A stretch of 64,000 nucleotides of DNA from CBDBJQ01 sp965206405 (GTDB lineage: Bacteria > Pseudomonadota > Alphaproteobacteria > UBA8366), in the NCBI GenBank assembly GCA_965206405.1, contig CBDBJQ010000006.1, positions 2,418,001 through 2,482,000 of the forward strand, given 5' to 3'. Below the pieces are notes generated by a model that was given only the letters and a program-made list of their open reading frames with translations, searched no databases and was not told where the DNA came from. The position numbers and the translations under genes were made by a program. Of this stretch, positions 8,974 to 17,772 are shown one piece after another. How positions within the stretch are numbered: position 1 is the stretch's first letter; each line of letters starts with the position of its first letter.

Positions 8974-9546
8974 ATGGACAGCGAGCTTGAAATTGCCGAA
9001 GGCCTCGCTGGCCAATTCCTGATAGCGATGCCGAACCTGGATGACCCCAACTTCAAGCGCACGGTCGTCTGTGTCTGCGCGCACAGCAAGGAGGGCACTA
9101 TCGGGCTGATTGTCAACAGAACAACCCCGTCGCTAAACCTCTCCGGCGTCCTTGAGCAGCTCGACATTGATGCCGAATCCGCTCCCGACATCCCGGTCCA
9201 CATCGGCGGCCCGGTGGAAACCGGCGTTGGCTTCATCCTGCATTCGGCCGACTACAGCGCCGCCAACACGGTTGCGGTCACCGACGGTGTGCAGCTGACC
9301 ACCACCACTGACATTCTCGTCGATATCGGTGCCGGAAGGGGGCCGAAACGCGCCATGCTGGCACTCGGTTTCTCGGGCTGGGGCCCGGGGCAGCTCGAAA
9401 ACGAAATGCATCAGAATTCCTGGTTGACCGCGCCAGCCGACCCCGAACTCGTCTTTGGTTCAAACTCTGACACCAAGTGGAAGCGGGCCATCGACGCTAT
9501 CGGCATTGACCCCTTCCAACTTTCCGACCAGGCCGGACACGCCTGA
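8974..9546 (+). CDS. YqgE/AlgH family protein
   Basis: 190-residue member of the UPF0301 (YqgE/AlgH) family. The family features are clear: GQFLIAMPNLDDPNFKRTVV near the N-terminus, a GLIVNR segment, HIGGPVETGVGFILH in the middle and ALGFSGWGPGQLENE in the C-terminal half. AlgH was named for an effect on alginate gene expression in Pseudomonas, but the biochemical role of the family is not established. It is cytosolic, with no signal peptide. It is a single gene convergent with the RND operon, about 60 bases from the permease stop. Confidence 0.92.
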   Translation: MDSELEIAEGLAGQFLIAMPNLDDPNFKRTVVCVCAHSKEGTIGLIVNRTTPSLNLSGVLEQLDIDAESAPDIPVHIGGPVETGVGFILHSADYSAANTVAVTDGVQLTTTTDILVDIGAGRGPKRAMLALGFSGWGPGQLENEMHQNSWLTAPADPELVFGSNSDTKWKRAIDAIGIDPFQLSDQAGHA

Positions 9547-9605
9547 CCCGACAGGCTGACCAGCCGCTCTCCCTGACCGGCCGTCTTGGAGATACGCCCA
9601 GAGCT

Positions 9606-12600
9606 TTACTCGCCCGCGGCCGGATCGCCGGCGGCCAAGGCGGTTTTCCAGCTCCGTGCCAGCCCGCGGATGTCCTCGTCGCAGATCAACAGCAGTGACG
9701 GCACCAGCACCAACACCAGGGCCGTTGCGAAGAAGAGGCCGGAGACGATGGTGAGCGCCATCGGAATCAGGAATTCGGCCTGGACGGAGGTCTCCAGCAG
9801 CAGCGGCGCCAGACCCGCAATCGTCGTCACCGAGGTGAGGAACACCGCGCGCAAGCGGCGGCAGGCCGCCTCGACGGCGGCTTGCTGGCACGACAGTCCC
9901 TCGGCCAGGAGTTCCCGATAGGCGACCACCAGGATGATGGAATCATTCATCAGGATGCCCGAAAGCCCCAGCAGGCCGACCAAGGAGAGAAACGTCAGGT
10001 CAATGCCGGCGACGAGATGCCCGATGATGGCGCCGACGACGCCGAAGGGAATAATCAGCATGACCAGAATTGGCCAGCTGTAGGATCCAAACACCCAAGC
10101 CATGATGATGTAGATCAAAACGAAGGCGATGATGGCGCCGATCACGATACCCTCCTGCGATTCTTCCTCCAGATTCTGCTGGCCTTCGAAGGAAGCATTG
10201 ATGCCATAGGCTCGCTCGATCTCCGGCAGGGAGCCGGTCTTCAGGGCGTCGATAATCCTGTTGGTGTTGCCGACCGCCGGATCGACATCGGCGGAGATCG
10301 TGACAGAGAGCTCGCCGTTGTAGTGGTAGAGAGAATCGAAACCACGGCTGAACTCGACCCTGACAACATTGTCGGCGGTCGTCGTCTCGCCGTTCGGCAG
10401 CACGATCTTGATGCGCTCCAGTGTGTTCAGGGTATCGCGGGCAGAATCCTCGCTCGTCACCCGCACCTCGGTTTCATAACTGTCTTCCGAGAGAATTTGA
10501 ACCAGATGGCCGTTCACCGCGCTGTGCACCTGCCGGGCGACGGCGTCGACCGTGAGGCCAAGGGATTCGCCGAAAGGCAGGAGATGCAACACCATCTGCT
10601 CGCGCCCATAGGGCAGATTATCCTCGATGCCGTACACGCCCGGTATCTTAGAGAACATGCGTTGCACAGCCTCGCTCGCCCGCTTCAGCTGCCCGACATC
10701 CTCACCGCTCAGCACCAGATCGATATCCCGTTCCGCCGGCCCTATCTTCCGCTCGGTGATCGCAAAGTTGCTGAGACCGGGAATTCTCTCGATCCGTTCC
10801 TCCCACAGGTTGCTGAATACCCTGTTGGTCATCTCGCGGGCTTCTGAATCAGCGAGAATGGCAACGACTGTGCCGTACTGAGGTCCCTCGTCATGGGCAT
10901 CAACGAAGACGGTGTGGACGACATTCTCGTCTGCCTCTCCCCCGATTTCCCAGGCTTTCTGTGCGACATTCTCGAGGAATGCTCTCACCCGTTTTTCCGG
11001 CGTACCCGAGACGAATCCGACCCTGGCATGGATCTCCGTGCCCTCTGGAACCGGGAAAAAGTTGAAGCTGAGATAGCCGCCAGCCAACACTCCGCCGGTC
11101 ACCACCGCAAAGCTGAGCGCACCGGCGATCACCACATAGCGGTATTCCGTGGCTTTCTGGACGAACGGCCGGAATCTCTCCTCCCGGATCCGTTCAACGC
11201 CCGAATCAACGGCGTTGCGGAATCGCGCCACCCATGTCCCAGTCGCGTCCTCCGCCGCATGCCGCAACGAATGCGACAGGTGTCCCGGCAGGACCAGCAG
11301 GCATTCAACCAGCGAGGCGACGATGACGCAGATTACGGCAATTGGAATCACCTCCAGGATTCTGCCAATCACACCGCTAATGACCAGTATGGGGAAAAAC
11401 GCAGCGATCGTGGTCAGCGAGGATGACACAACCGGCATCATCATCTGCCGGATTGCTCCCTCGGCTGCATCCTGCGCCGATTCGCCGGCACTGTAGCGGG
11501 TCGCCGCCGCCTCCCCGACCACAATCGAGTCATCGACGGCAATGCCGATGGCGAGCAGGAGCCCGAACAGGCTCAGCATGTTGATCGACTGCCCGAGCAG
11601 GTAAAGAACACCGAGCGCACCCATGATTGCAGTCAGAATGCCAACGGCAACCCAGAGAGCGACACGACCCTGCAGGAAAACAAACAGCACTATCAGCACC
11701 AGTGACATTCCGGCAAGGCCGTTCTTGACGAACAGGCTGATACGACCGCGTAGGTGATCGGTTTGCTTCTGCACGGTGACGATCTCGATGCCGGGTGGCA
11801 TCTTTAACTGGGTTTCCTCGATCCATTCATCGATGACACGGGAGGATCTGATCGCGTTCGCGTGGGCATTTCGGATCGTGCGAATGAACACCGCCGGCTG
11901 CCCCTGATAGGTGATGAGATTCTCTCCCGGAGGGATGCGCCGTTCGATCTCGGCGATATCGCCGAGCGTCACGAGGCGACCGGCACCACTGTCGACAACC
12001 GGAATGGTGGCAAAGTCGATCGTGCGCCGCCGTTTGTCCTGAAAACGAACCTCGCGCCCGGCGACCTCACGCCCGAGAATGCCGAGTGGAACGTCACGGG
12101 ACGCCGAGGAGACCGCCTGGCCAATCTGCTCGAGGCTGAGTCCGAGCTCGTGAAGAGTCTCGTTCGGCACCTGAATCGCGATCTCGTCGTCGGGCAGGCC
12201 ATGGATTTCGACAATCGGAATACCGCGTTGCAGAAGTTCGTCCCGAAACCGGTAGGCCAGCGGCCTCAGTTCCCGGCGCGTCGCACCGGTGATCAGGAGC
12301 TGGGTTATGTCCTCCTCGAAGCTGCGGAAAATAACCCGGGGGATTTCCGAGGCCGAAGGCAGGGTACGCAGTTCCTCGACCGCGCTCTTGACGTCCTCGC
12401 GGGCAACGATCATGTCAGCGTCGTCGGTGAAATGCATCAGTACCGAGGAACGCCCTTCCCGCGATATCGAGTATGTACGGTCGATATCGGCGATATCGAC
12501 GAGCGCCTGTTCGATCGGCTCCGTCAGCGATTGCTCGACATCGTCCGGATTGGCTCCCTTCCAGACCGTGAGGACCTGGATGGCAAGCGGCTCGACGGTC

Positions 12601-12725
12601 GGCAGTGTTTGGGCATTGAGTCGGAACAGGCCCCAGACTCCGATCAATATTGTCAGCGCCATGAGCAGGTTCATCGCGACCGGATGGGTCACGAAAGTCC
12701 CGATCAGGTCGCGACGTTTCGCCAT
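9606..12725 (-). CDS. RND efflux transporter permease subunit
   Basis: 1039-residue inner-membrane pump of the AcrB/HAE-RND superfamily, working by proton antiport. It has the duplicated RND plan: an N-terminal membrane helix (about 12-32), a large periplasmic loop, a block of helices, then the second loop and second block. The proton-relay helix shows GIAVDDSIVVGEA with paired aspartates, as in HAE1 pumps. The start lies 4 bases after the stop of the adaptor gene, so the two form an operon. No outer-membrane channel gene is adjacent, so a TolC-like partner must come from elsewhere. Substrate is unknown. Confidence 0.93.
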   Translation of the reverse strand: MAKRRDLIGTFVTHPVAMNLLMALTILIGVWGLFRLNAQTLPTVEPLAIQVLTVWKGANPDDVEQSLTEPIEQALVDIADIDRTYSISREGRSSVLMHFTDDADMIVAREDVKSAVEELRTLPSASEIPRVIFRSFEEDITQLLITGATRRELRPLAYRFRDELLQRGIPIVEIHGLPDDEIAIQVPNETLHELGLSLEQIGQAVSSASRDVPLGILGREVAGREVRFQDKRRRTIDFATIPVVDSGAGRLVTLGDIAEIERRIPPGENLITYQGQPAVFIRTIRNAHANAIRSSRVIDEWIEETQLKMPPGIEIVTVQKQTDHLRGRISLFVKNGLAGMSLVLIVLFVFLQGRVALWVAVGILTAIMGALGVLYLLGQSINMLSLFGLLLAIGIAVDDSIVVGEAAATRYSAGESAQDAAEGAIRQMMMPVVSSSLTTIAAFFPILVISGVIGRILEVIPIAVICVIVASLVECLLVLPGHLSHSLRHAAEDATGTWVARFRNAVDSGVERIREERFRPFVQKATEYRYVVIAGALSFAVVTGGVLAGGYLSFNFFPVPEGTEIHARVGFVSGTPEKRVRAFLENVAQKAWEIGGEADENVVHTVFVDAHDEGPQYGTVVAILADSEAREMTNRVFSNLWEERIERIPGLSNFAITERKIGPAERDIDLVLSGEDVGQLKRASEAVQRMFSKIPGVYGIEDNLPYGREQMVLHLLPFGESLGLTVDAVARQVHSAVNGHLVQILSEDSYETEVRVTSEDSARDTLNTLERIKIVLPNGETTTADNVVRVEFSRGFDSLYHYNGELSVTISADVDPAVGNTNRIIDALKTGSLPEIERAYGINASFEGQQNLEEESQEGIVIGAIIAFVLIYIIMAWVFGSYSWPILVMLIIPFGVVGAIIGHLVAGIDLTFLSLVGLLGLSGILMNDSIILVVAYRELLAEGLSCQQAAVEAACRRLRAVFLTSVTTIAGLAPLLLETSVQAEFLIPMALTIVSGLFFATALVLVLVPSLLLICDEDIRGLARSWKTALAAGDPAAGE

Positions 12726-12729
12726 CGGT

Positions 12730-14049
12730 TCAGGAACCTTCCGCCTGGATTCTCACCCGCAGGCCGTCGGTGGCGATCGGAAGCTGGGTTGTCACTACCA
12801 TGTCGCCCGCTGTGAGATCCGGGCTGCGTACGACCGCATATGCGCCACCATCGGCGCCGAAACCGCGGCCGAAAAACTCCAGCGCAACCGCGCGCATCCG
12901 CCCCTCGACGATTTTGTAGGCCCGGTCAGTGCCGTACATGGCCTGCAATGGCACGGCGAAAGCATCCTTGACCGGCGGCAAAGCGAGACGCAAGCCAAGC
13001 GATTTTCCGAATGGCAGATCGTTGCGCCGCCCCTCGACCCTGAAGAAAGCATCAACACCGCCCCGGCCCTTGCCGAGATGGCCAGCGATGCGATCGAGCA
13101 CGACCGTGCGTGAGGCCCCCAATGTGTTGCCCGACGTGCTGCCTGACGTGCTGCCTGACGTGCTGCCTGACGTGCTGAAAGAAGCGGTCACCGTACCACC
13201 CGTTGCGAGCGCGGTGCGAACCGCCCCTGCATGGCGTGAAGGGATCAGGGCACGGATCTCGGTGTATGCGGGATCATAAAGGCTGACCAAGGCGTCACCC
13301 TTGCGCACCCGGCTTCCCGTTGAAGCCGGTACCTCGGTAACCCAACCGCTGAACGGCGCCTTCAGAACCGTCCGTTCGAGATCGAGCTCGACCCGGGCCA
13401 GTGCCGCCTTCGCTGCATCGATCTGGGCCTCCACCGTGCGGCGGCGTATCGGCCAACCTTTCACAGCCTGGCGCCGGGCCGTCACGGCGAGCACCTGCCG
13501 GGCCACTTGCTGGCGGGCCTGGTCGAGTGCGATTGCGGTCGAGGCCGACGCCCGGGACAGGCGTTCCTGACGCTTGAGATCGTTGCGGGCCAGCGCCAAG
13601 AGCTCATCCTCGTGCGCAAGCGACAGTTTGTCAGTTTCGAACTGCAGCTTCTCGCTGTCCAGCGTGGCGTGCAGGCGCTCGATCTCCGCCTCCCGGGTCT
13701 GCCTGGACGTCTCGAAGTCACGGGCATCCAGCCGGACCAGAACGTCACCCTGGCGTACAGCCTGCCCCTCGCGTGCCAGCACCTCGTCAACCCCGATATC
13801 GAAAGCGGCACTGATGCGGGCGTTGCGCGGCGATTCAACCGTACCTAGAAGCTCGACCACGGGTCGCCGAGAGCCAGGCGTCACCGGTGTGGCCGCAACC
13901 AGCCAGATCTCTTCGGTCTGGATCTCGGCTTTCTCGGCGCCGCTCGGGCCGAGCAGGAAAATCACGAAGGCGAGCAGAAACGCCACCACGAGTATGGCGG
14001 GGGCGAGCAGCGTCTTTCTGGTCAGAAAAGCGGGAATGGCGGCCTCCAC
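12730..14049 (-). CDS. HlyD/RND-type periplasmic adaptor subunit
   Basis: Membrane-fusion protein partner of the RND pump just downstream. One N-terminal membrane anchor (about residues 13-34), a lipoyl/barrel-sandwich half (GTVESPRNARISAAFDIGVDEVLAREGQ), a long alpha-helical coiled-coil hairpin (about 115-210), then the second barrel half (LKAPFSGWVTEVPASTGSRVRKGD) and a C-terminal beta-barrel. The start is GTG at 14049; no better ATG precedes the membrane segment. A Ser/Thr/Gly stretch of four STSG-like repeats, encoded by tandem 12-bp units, interrupts the beta-barrel region and looks like a recent expansion. Confidence 0.9.
   Translation of the reverse strand: MEAAIPAFLTRKTLLAPAILVVAFLLAFVIFLLGPSGAEKAEIQTEEIWLVAATPVTPGSRRPVVELLGTVESPRNARISAAFDIGVDEVLAREGQAVRQGDVLVRLDARDFETSRQTREAEIERLHATLDSEKLQFETDKLSLAHEDELLALARNDLKRQERLSRASASTAIALDQARQQVARQVLAVTARRQAVKGWPIRRRTVEAQIDAAKAALARVELDLERTVLKAPFSGWVTEVPASTGSRVRKGDALVSLYDPAYTEIRALIPSRHAGAVRTALATGGTVTASFSTSGSTSGSTSGSTSGNTLGASRTVVLDRIAGHLGKGRGGVDAFFRVEGRRNDLPFGKSLGLRLALPPVKDAFAVPLQAMYGTDRAYKIVEGRMRAVALEFFGRGFGADGGAYAVVRSPDLTAGDMVVTTQLPIATDGLRVRIQAEGS
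13129..13176 (-). repeat. 12-bp tandem repeat x4 inside adaptor gene
   Basis: GCCTGACGTGCT occurs three times perfectly (13141-13176) after one copy with a single change (13129-13140). Because the unit is a multiple of 3 it adds Ser/Thr/Gly residues to the adaptor without a frameshift. Confidence 0.9.
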
Positions 14050-14173
14050 CCGATAAAACAGTGCCTATCGCAAACGCCCGGCGGTCGCAGGACATGGCAG
14101 AAGCCGAGTATGGCCCACTATACAGACTGCGGCGGCACCGGTCAGTAAACTGTTCTTGATTTTGGCGTCCGGA

Positions 14174-14791
14174 TCAGTCTGCCAACGAAGGAAACCCTCG
14201 ATACCACCGTGCATGGGAAGCGTCATGATTGGCCATGCCGGGCCGGGTCAGCACGCCGCGGGGCGCAACGTAGCTTGCAATCCGACGCCTGGGACACGCG
14301 CTCCAGGTGATGTTGAAAGCCCAAAGCTTGGGAAAGAAATAAAGCTCCGAATACGGTAGGTGGTCGTGAATCCACCACGCCATACGCTGCCAGCCGCCCG
14401 CCTCCGGACAGTTGTCGACAAGCCACGGGATCACGATACAGGCGGTGGCGCCCATTTTCCCATTCACGTCAAGACGGTCCCAGATGTGATGTCCGGCAGC
14501 ACGGGCATTGCTCGCGCATCCGAGCCCGGCCCGATTGCCGAACGCATTGACGGTTGGGGCCCGGTAACCGGAACGCACCGCGATGCGTCCGAAAGTCGCC
14601 TGCAACGGTTCGATCAGCGTTTCGCAGAGGTGGCGGCCGGCGGTGATCGCAAGGTCAGGGTCGTCCGGGATGTTGGGAATGCGGTGGAAATCCGCGATCT
14701 CAGAGTGCAGAAAATCGCGCATGAAAAAATTCGGCGAAAGCCGAACGCGTCCGAGCGTCTCGAGAGAGCGCACCGAGCCAGGCTTTCTCAT
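14174..14791 (-). CDS. Peptidase M15-like (DD-peptidase fold) protein
   Basis: 205 residues resembling uncharacterised proteobacterial proteins of the M15/Hedgehog-type zinc peptidase fold. SPNFFMRDFLHSEIADF at the start resembles the 'F...EF..S' opening of M15_3 proteins. IAVRSGYRAPTVNAFGN is the typical 'vtSGYRsp.vN' segment, GHHIWDRLD holds a likely metal His/Asp pair, and AWWIHDHLPYSEL a second His pair. No signal peptide is seen, so a role on peptidoglycan is uncertain. Its ATG overlaps the stop of the upstream acetyltransferase gene (ATGA), so it ends this operon. Confidence 0.65.
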   Translation of the reverse strand: MRKPGSVRSLETLGRVRLSPNFFMRDFLHSEIADFHRIPNIPDDPDLAITAGRHLCETLIEPLQATFGRIAVRSGYRAPTVNAFGNRAGLGCASNARAAGHHIWDRLDVNGKMGATACIVIPWLVDNCPEAGGWQRMAWWIHDHLPYSELYFFPKLWAFNITWSACPRRRIASYVAPRGVLTRPGMANHDASHARWYRGFPSLAD

Positions 14792-15390
14792 TGCCCGGCC
14801 TCCAGCCGTTTATCTACGCTCAGCACTGCAAAGGTGCGGTGATCCTGCCATTGATTGTTGATCTTCAGATATTGCCGGGCCACCCCCTCTTCCGAGAACC
14901 CGGCCTTCAGCAACAACCGGATGCTCGCTTCGTTGTTTGGGAGGCAGGCCGCCTCGATGCGATGGAGAGCAAGCGCATCGAAGGCAAAATCGATCACGAC
15001 CGGAACCGCTGCACTCATATGACCCTTGCTGGCATGCGATTTTCCCATCCAGTAGCCGAGAGTCGCCGTCTGGGCGACACCGCGACGGATATGGGCGAGG
15101 GTTATGCCGCCGAGCAGCGCCTGCGAGTCCTTTCCGAAAATGAAAAATCCGTAAGCTTCCTGCGCCCGCCACTCCCGCCGAGCCCGCCTATAACGGCGCA
15201 GAAAGGCCGAAGGCTCGGTGGCATCGGCCGGCCAGGTCGGTTCCCAGGGCTCCAGAAATTTCCGGCTTTCCCGGCGCAATGCAAGCCAGGCATTCATGTC
15301 GCTCCGGCGTGGTGCGCGCAGGAATATGCCGCCAGCCTCCAGGACCAGATCAAGAGATGCTGCAGGCGACGCTGCGGAATGCCGGAGCAT
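14788..15390 (-). CDS. GNAT family N-acetyltransferase (RimJ/RimL-like)
   Basis: 200-residue acetyl-CoA-dependent N-acetyltransferase. Features follow the RimJ order: GIFLRAPRRSDMNAWLALR at the start, EPSAFLRRYRRARREW, a middle strand LGGITLAHIRRGVAQTATLGYWMGKSHASKGHMSAAV that forms the acetyl-CoA site, and HRIEAACLPNNEASIRLLLKAGFSEEG near the C-terminus. Relatives acetylate ribosomal protein N-termini. ATG 15390 is chosen; the frame continues upstream into the oxidoreductase gene without homology. Translation is coupled to the following M15-like gene. Confidence 0.88.
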   Translation of the reverse strand: MLRHSAASPAASLDLVLEAGGIFLRAPRRSDMNAWLALRRESRKFLEPWEPTWPADATEPSAFLRRYRRARREWRAQEAYGFFIFGKDSQALLGGITLAHIRRGVAQTATLGYWMGKSHASKGHMSAAVPVVIDFAFDALALHRIEAACLPNNEASIRLLLKAGFSEEGVARQYLKINNQWQDHRTFAVLSVDKRLEAGQ

Positions 15391-15413
15391 GGCGGAATAC
15401 GGGCGACGCCGGT

Positions 15414-16496
15414 TCAGGCGCCCGGCCTTGCGGAAGCCGGTCCTGTGGAAGCCGGTCCTGTGGAAGCCAGCTCTACGGCAAGATGTCCCCGCCGATGCGC
15501 CATCGCCTGGGCGGCGAGAGCGAGCTCGGTTACCACAAAGGTGTGACTCTGGGTGACGGCTGTTTCGGTGCGCGCGACCACATCCTCGAGAAACTGCCGA
15601 AAATACGGCAGTTGTACATCCCGGCAATCAATGTTGCGGCATTCCGAGCCGTTGACCAGGATCAGCTGGTCGGTACCGCCGTCACCGCTGACATCAGCGT
15701 ATTTCCGGATCTCAATGTAGCCTTCGGTGCCAAGCAGGAACAGCCGCCCGTCACCCCAGTTCGGCAGGGCGTCCGGCGTGTACCAATCGACACGAATATA
15801 GCCCTGGGCGCGGGGCGTATGTAGACAAACTTCCCCGAAATCCTCGAATTCGGGATATTCAGGATTGGCGAAATTCCCGACCGCGGCATGCGCGATGGTC
15901 GCCGTATCGGTGCCGGTGAAATGGAGAAACTGGTCGATCTGGTGGGACACGATGTCGCAGATGATGCCGCCGTAGCGGCGCGGATCGAAAAACCAGTCGG
16001 GACGAAGATGCGCATTCAGCCGGTGCGGCCCGAGCCCAGTCGTATGAACGACCTCGCCGATGGCCTCTTCCTTCACCAATTCGCCCGCCCGAATGACCGA
16101 GGGCACCTCGAAACGTTCGGAAAAATCCACCGACCATATGCGCCCGGTGGATTGAACGGTGGCCTTGATTCGCTCAAGCTCCCCGGCGGTGATGCAGCCG
16201 GGCTTGTCGACCATCACGTCCTTGCCATGCTCCATCGCCTCAATTGCGAGTTCGGCGCGCCGGTCCGGCGCGGCCGCAATCAGGACCAGCGGGATGGCGG
16301 GATCGGACAGCAATTGCGCGCGCTCCACTGCGCGCGGTACGTCGGGGAACCGCTTGGTAAACCCGGCCATCGGCTGCGGGTTTCCCTCGGTCCAGAAACC
16401 CACGAATTCCGCGCCCTCGGCGATCAGCTTGCCCGCCATGCCGTAGATGTGGCGGTGATCGATCCCGAGCGCGGCGAACCTGACGGGGGATTTCAC
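15414..16496 (-). CDS. Gfo/Idh/MocA family oxidoreductase
   Basis: NAD(P)-dependent dehydrogenase of the glucose-fructose oxidoreductase family. The N-terminal Rossmann fold begins FAALGIDHRHIYGMAG and contains the family Lys motif as DKPG (HGKDVMVDKPG). The C-terminal Gfo/Idh domain has GGIICDIVSHQIDQFLHF. The sugar or cyclitol substrate is not evident. GTG 16496 gives a natural N-terminus; ATG 16541 is an alternative that overlaps the M16 peptidase gene by 32 bp. The last residues are an STGPA-type tail created by a 15-bp tandem repeat (15436-15465). Confidence 0.88.
   Translation of the reverse strand: MKSPVRFAALGIDHRHIYGMAGKLIAEGAEFVGFWTEGNPQPMAGFTKRFPDVPRAVERAQLLSDPAIPLVLIAAAPDRRAELAIEAMEHGKDVMVDKPGCITAGELERIKATVQSTGRIWSVDFSERFEVPSVIRAGELVKEEAIGEVVHTTGLGPHRLNAHLRPDWFFDPRRYGGIICDIVSHQIDQFLHFTGTDTATIAHAAVGNFANPEYPEFEDFGEVCLHTPRAQGYIRVDWYTPDALPNWGDGRLFLLGTEGYIEIRKYADVSGDGGTDQLILVNGSECRNIDCRDVQLPYFRQFLEDVVARTETAVTQSHTFVVTELALAAQAMAHRRGHLAVELASTGPASTGPASARPGA
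15436..15465 (-). repeat. 15-bp tandem repeat at 3' end of oxidoreductase gene
   Basis: GCCGGTCCTGTGGAA is repeated perfectly twice, flanked by decayed copies on both sides. It encodes the repeated STGPA tail just before the stop codon, outside the conserved fold. Confidence 0.88.
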
Positions 16497-16509
16497 TTGG
16501 CGGAGCCCA

Positions 16510-17772
16510 TCATAGAGATGCGAGTTCTCCGACAATCGCATCCACCGCCCCGGCAGCGCCGTCGGGGCCGATCAGCGAGACGGTCGGCGGGCCAGCGAAC
16601 AGGGATTCTGCCGCCGTCACCACATCCTCGCGAGAAACCGCGGTTATTCTCGCCGTCTGTTCCTCGAGCGGCGTTGGTTCGCCGAACAGCATCGTCTGCC
16701 GGGCGATCTGGTCGCATCGCGCACCGGTCGATTCCGCTGCCATCAAGAGCCCCGCCCGCATCTGAGCCCGGCAACGCTCGATCTCGTCCTCGCAGACAGT
16801 CTTTGGCAGCCGCGCGAGTTCTTCGCGCAGCGCCGGCACCAGTTCATCTAGGTCTTTCGGTCCACACCCGGCATAAACACCGACCAGTCCGCAATCGGTG
16901 TGGCAGGACGCAAAGGAATAGACCGCATAGGCAAGACCGCGGCGCTCGCGGATCTCCTGAAACAGCCGCGACGACATGCCGCCGCCAAGCACCGCGTTGG
17001 TCATCGTGGTGGCGTAGAATTCGGGCGCGGTTCGGGCCACGCCCTCGAACCCGATCAGCAGATGAGCTTGTTCAAGCTCGCGTTCTTCGACCCGCCTGCC
17101 ACCCTGATAGCATGCAGAGACAGTGTCGACGGCGCTCTTCTCCGGCAGCCCGGAAAACAACGCCTCGGCCTGCGCGACCACATCCTCGTGGATCAGGTTT
17201 CCGGCCGCGGACAGAACCATGCGGTCGGCGCCATAGGCGCTGTGCATGTAGTCGACGATCGCCTCACGCGGCATATCGCCGACACTCTCGATTGTTCCCA
17301 GTATCGAGCGCCCCATCGGCTGGTCGGGGAACGCTGCCTCCTGGAAATTATCGGACACCGCGTCGTCGGGCATGTCGCGCGCTTGTCCGATCTCCTGGAT
17401 GATGACGCCACGCTCGCGTTCGAGTTCCGTGGCATCGAAGATCGACCGCTGGAGGATGTCGGAGAGAATGTCGAGTGCCAGGCCCAGATTCCCCTTCAGA
17501 ACCTTGGCGTAATAGGCGGTCATCTCGCGGCCGGTATAGGCGTTGAGATGTCCGCCGACGGCCTCGATCTCTTCCGCAATCTGCCGCGCATGCCGGCGCT
17601 CAGTTCCCTTGAAGGCCATGTGCTCGAGTAAATGTGCCATCCCGGAGTGCCGAGCCGGTTCGTGACGTGTCCCGGCACCGACCCAGACCCCGCAGCTGAC
17701 CGTCTCGACCCGTGGAATTTCTTCCGTGACGACGCGCAAGCCGTTCGCCAGGCTCGAGATCTGTACAGTCAT
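16510..17772 (-). CDS. M16 family zinc metalloprotease
   Basis: 420-residue pitrilysin-type protease of the short bacterial/mitochondrial-processing-peptidase-like group. The inverted zinc motif HLLEH lies at residues 47-51, followed by the typical NAYTGREMTAYYAKVL and the downstream acidic ERGVIIQEI segment that supplies the third ligand. The second half-domain includes GVARTAPEFYATTMTNAVLGGGMSSRLFQEIRERRGLAYAVYS, which is diagnostic. No signal peptide is apparent. Its start overlaps the thrC stop by 4 bp, an order (thrC then M16) that is common in alphaproteobacteria. Its natural substrate is not known. Confidence 0.93.
   Translation of the reverse strand: MTVQISSLANGLRVVTEEIPRVETVSCGVWVGAGTRHEPARHSGMAHLLEHMAFKGTERRHARQIAEEIEAVGGHLNAYTGREMTAYYAKVLKGNLGLALDILSDILQRSIFDATELERERGVIIQEIGQARDMPDDAVSDNFQEAAFPDQPMGRSILGTIESVGDMPREAIVDYMHSAYGADRMVLSAAGNLIHEDVVAQAEALFSGLPEKSAVDTVSACYQGGRRVEERELEQAHLLIGFEGVARTAPEFYATTMTNAVLGGGMSSRLFQEIRERRGLAYAVYSFASCHTDCGLVGVYAGCGPKDLDELVPALREELARLPKTVCEDEIERCRAQMRAGLLMAAESTGARCDQIARQTMLFGEPTPLEEQTARITAVSREDVVTAAESLFAGPPTVSLIGPDGAAGAVDAIVGELASL

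Noticed and set aside
9882..10847. Long open frame opposite the RND permease gene
   Set aside because: It mirrors codons of a clearly conserved gene on the other strand, has no recognisable fold and is rich in Asp/His/Gly as expected for antisense of high-GC coding DNA.
15888..17402. 504-codon plus-strand frame opposite the oxidoreductase and M16 protease genes
   Set aside because: Both opposite-strand genes are unmistakable. The frame is Arg/Pro-rich, crosses a gene boundary and shows no domain.
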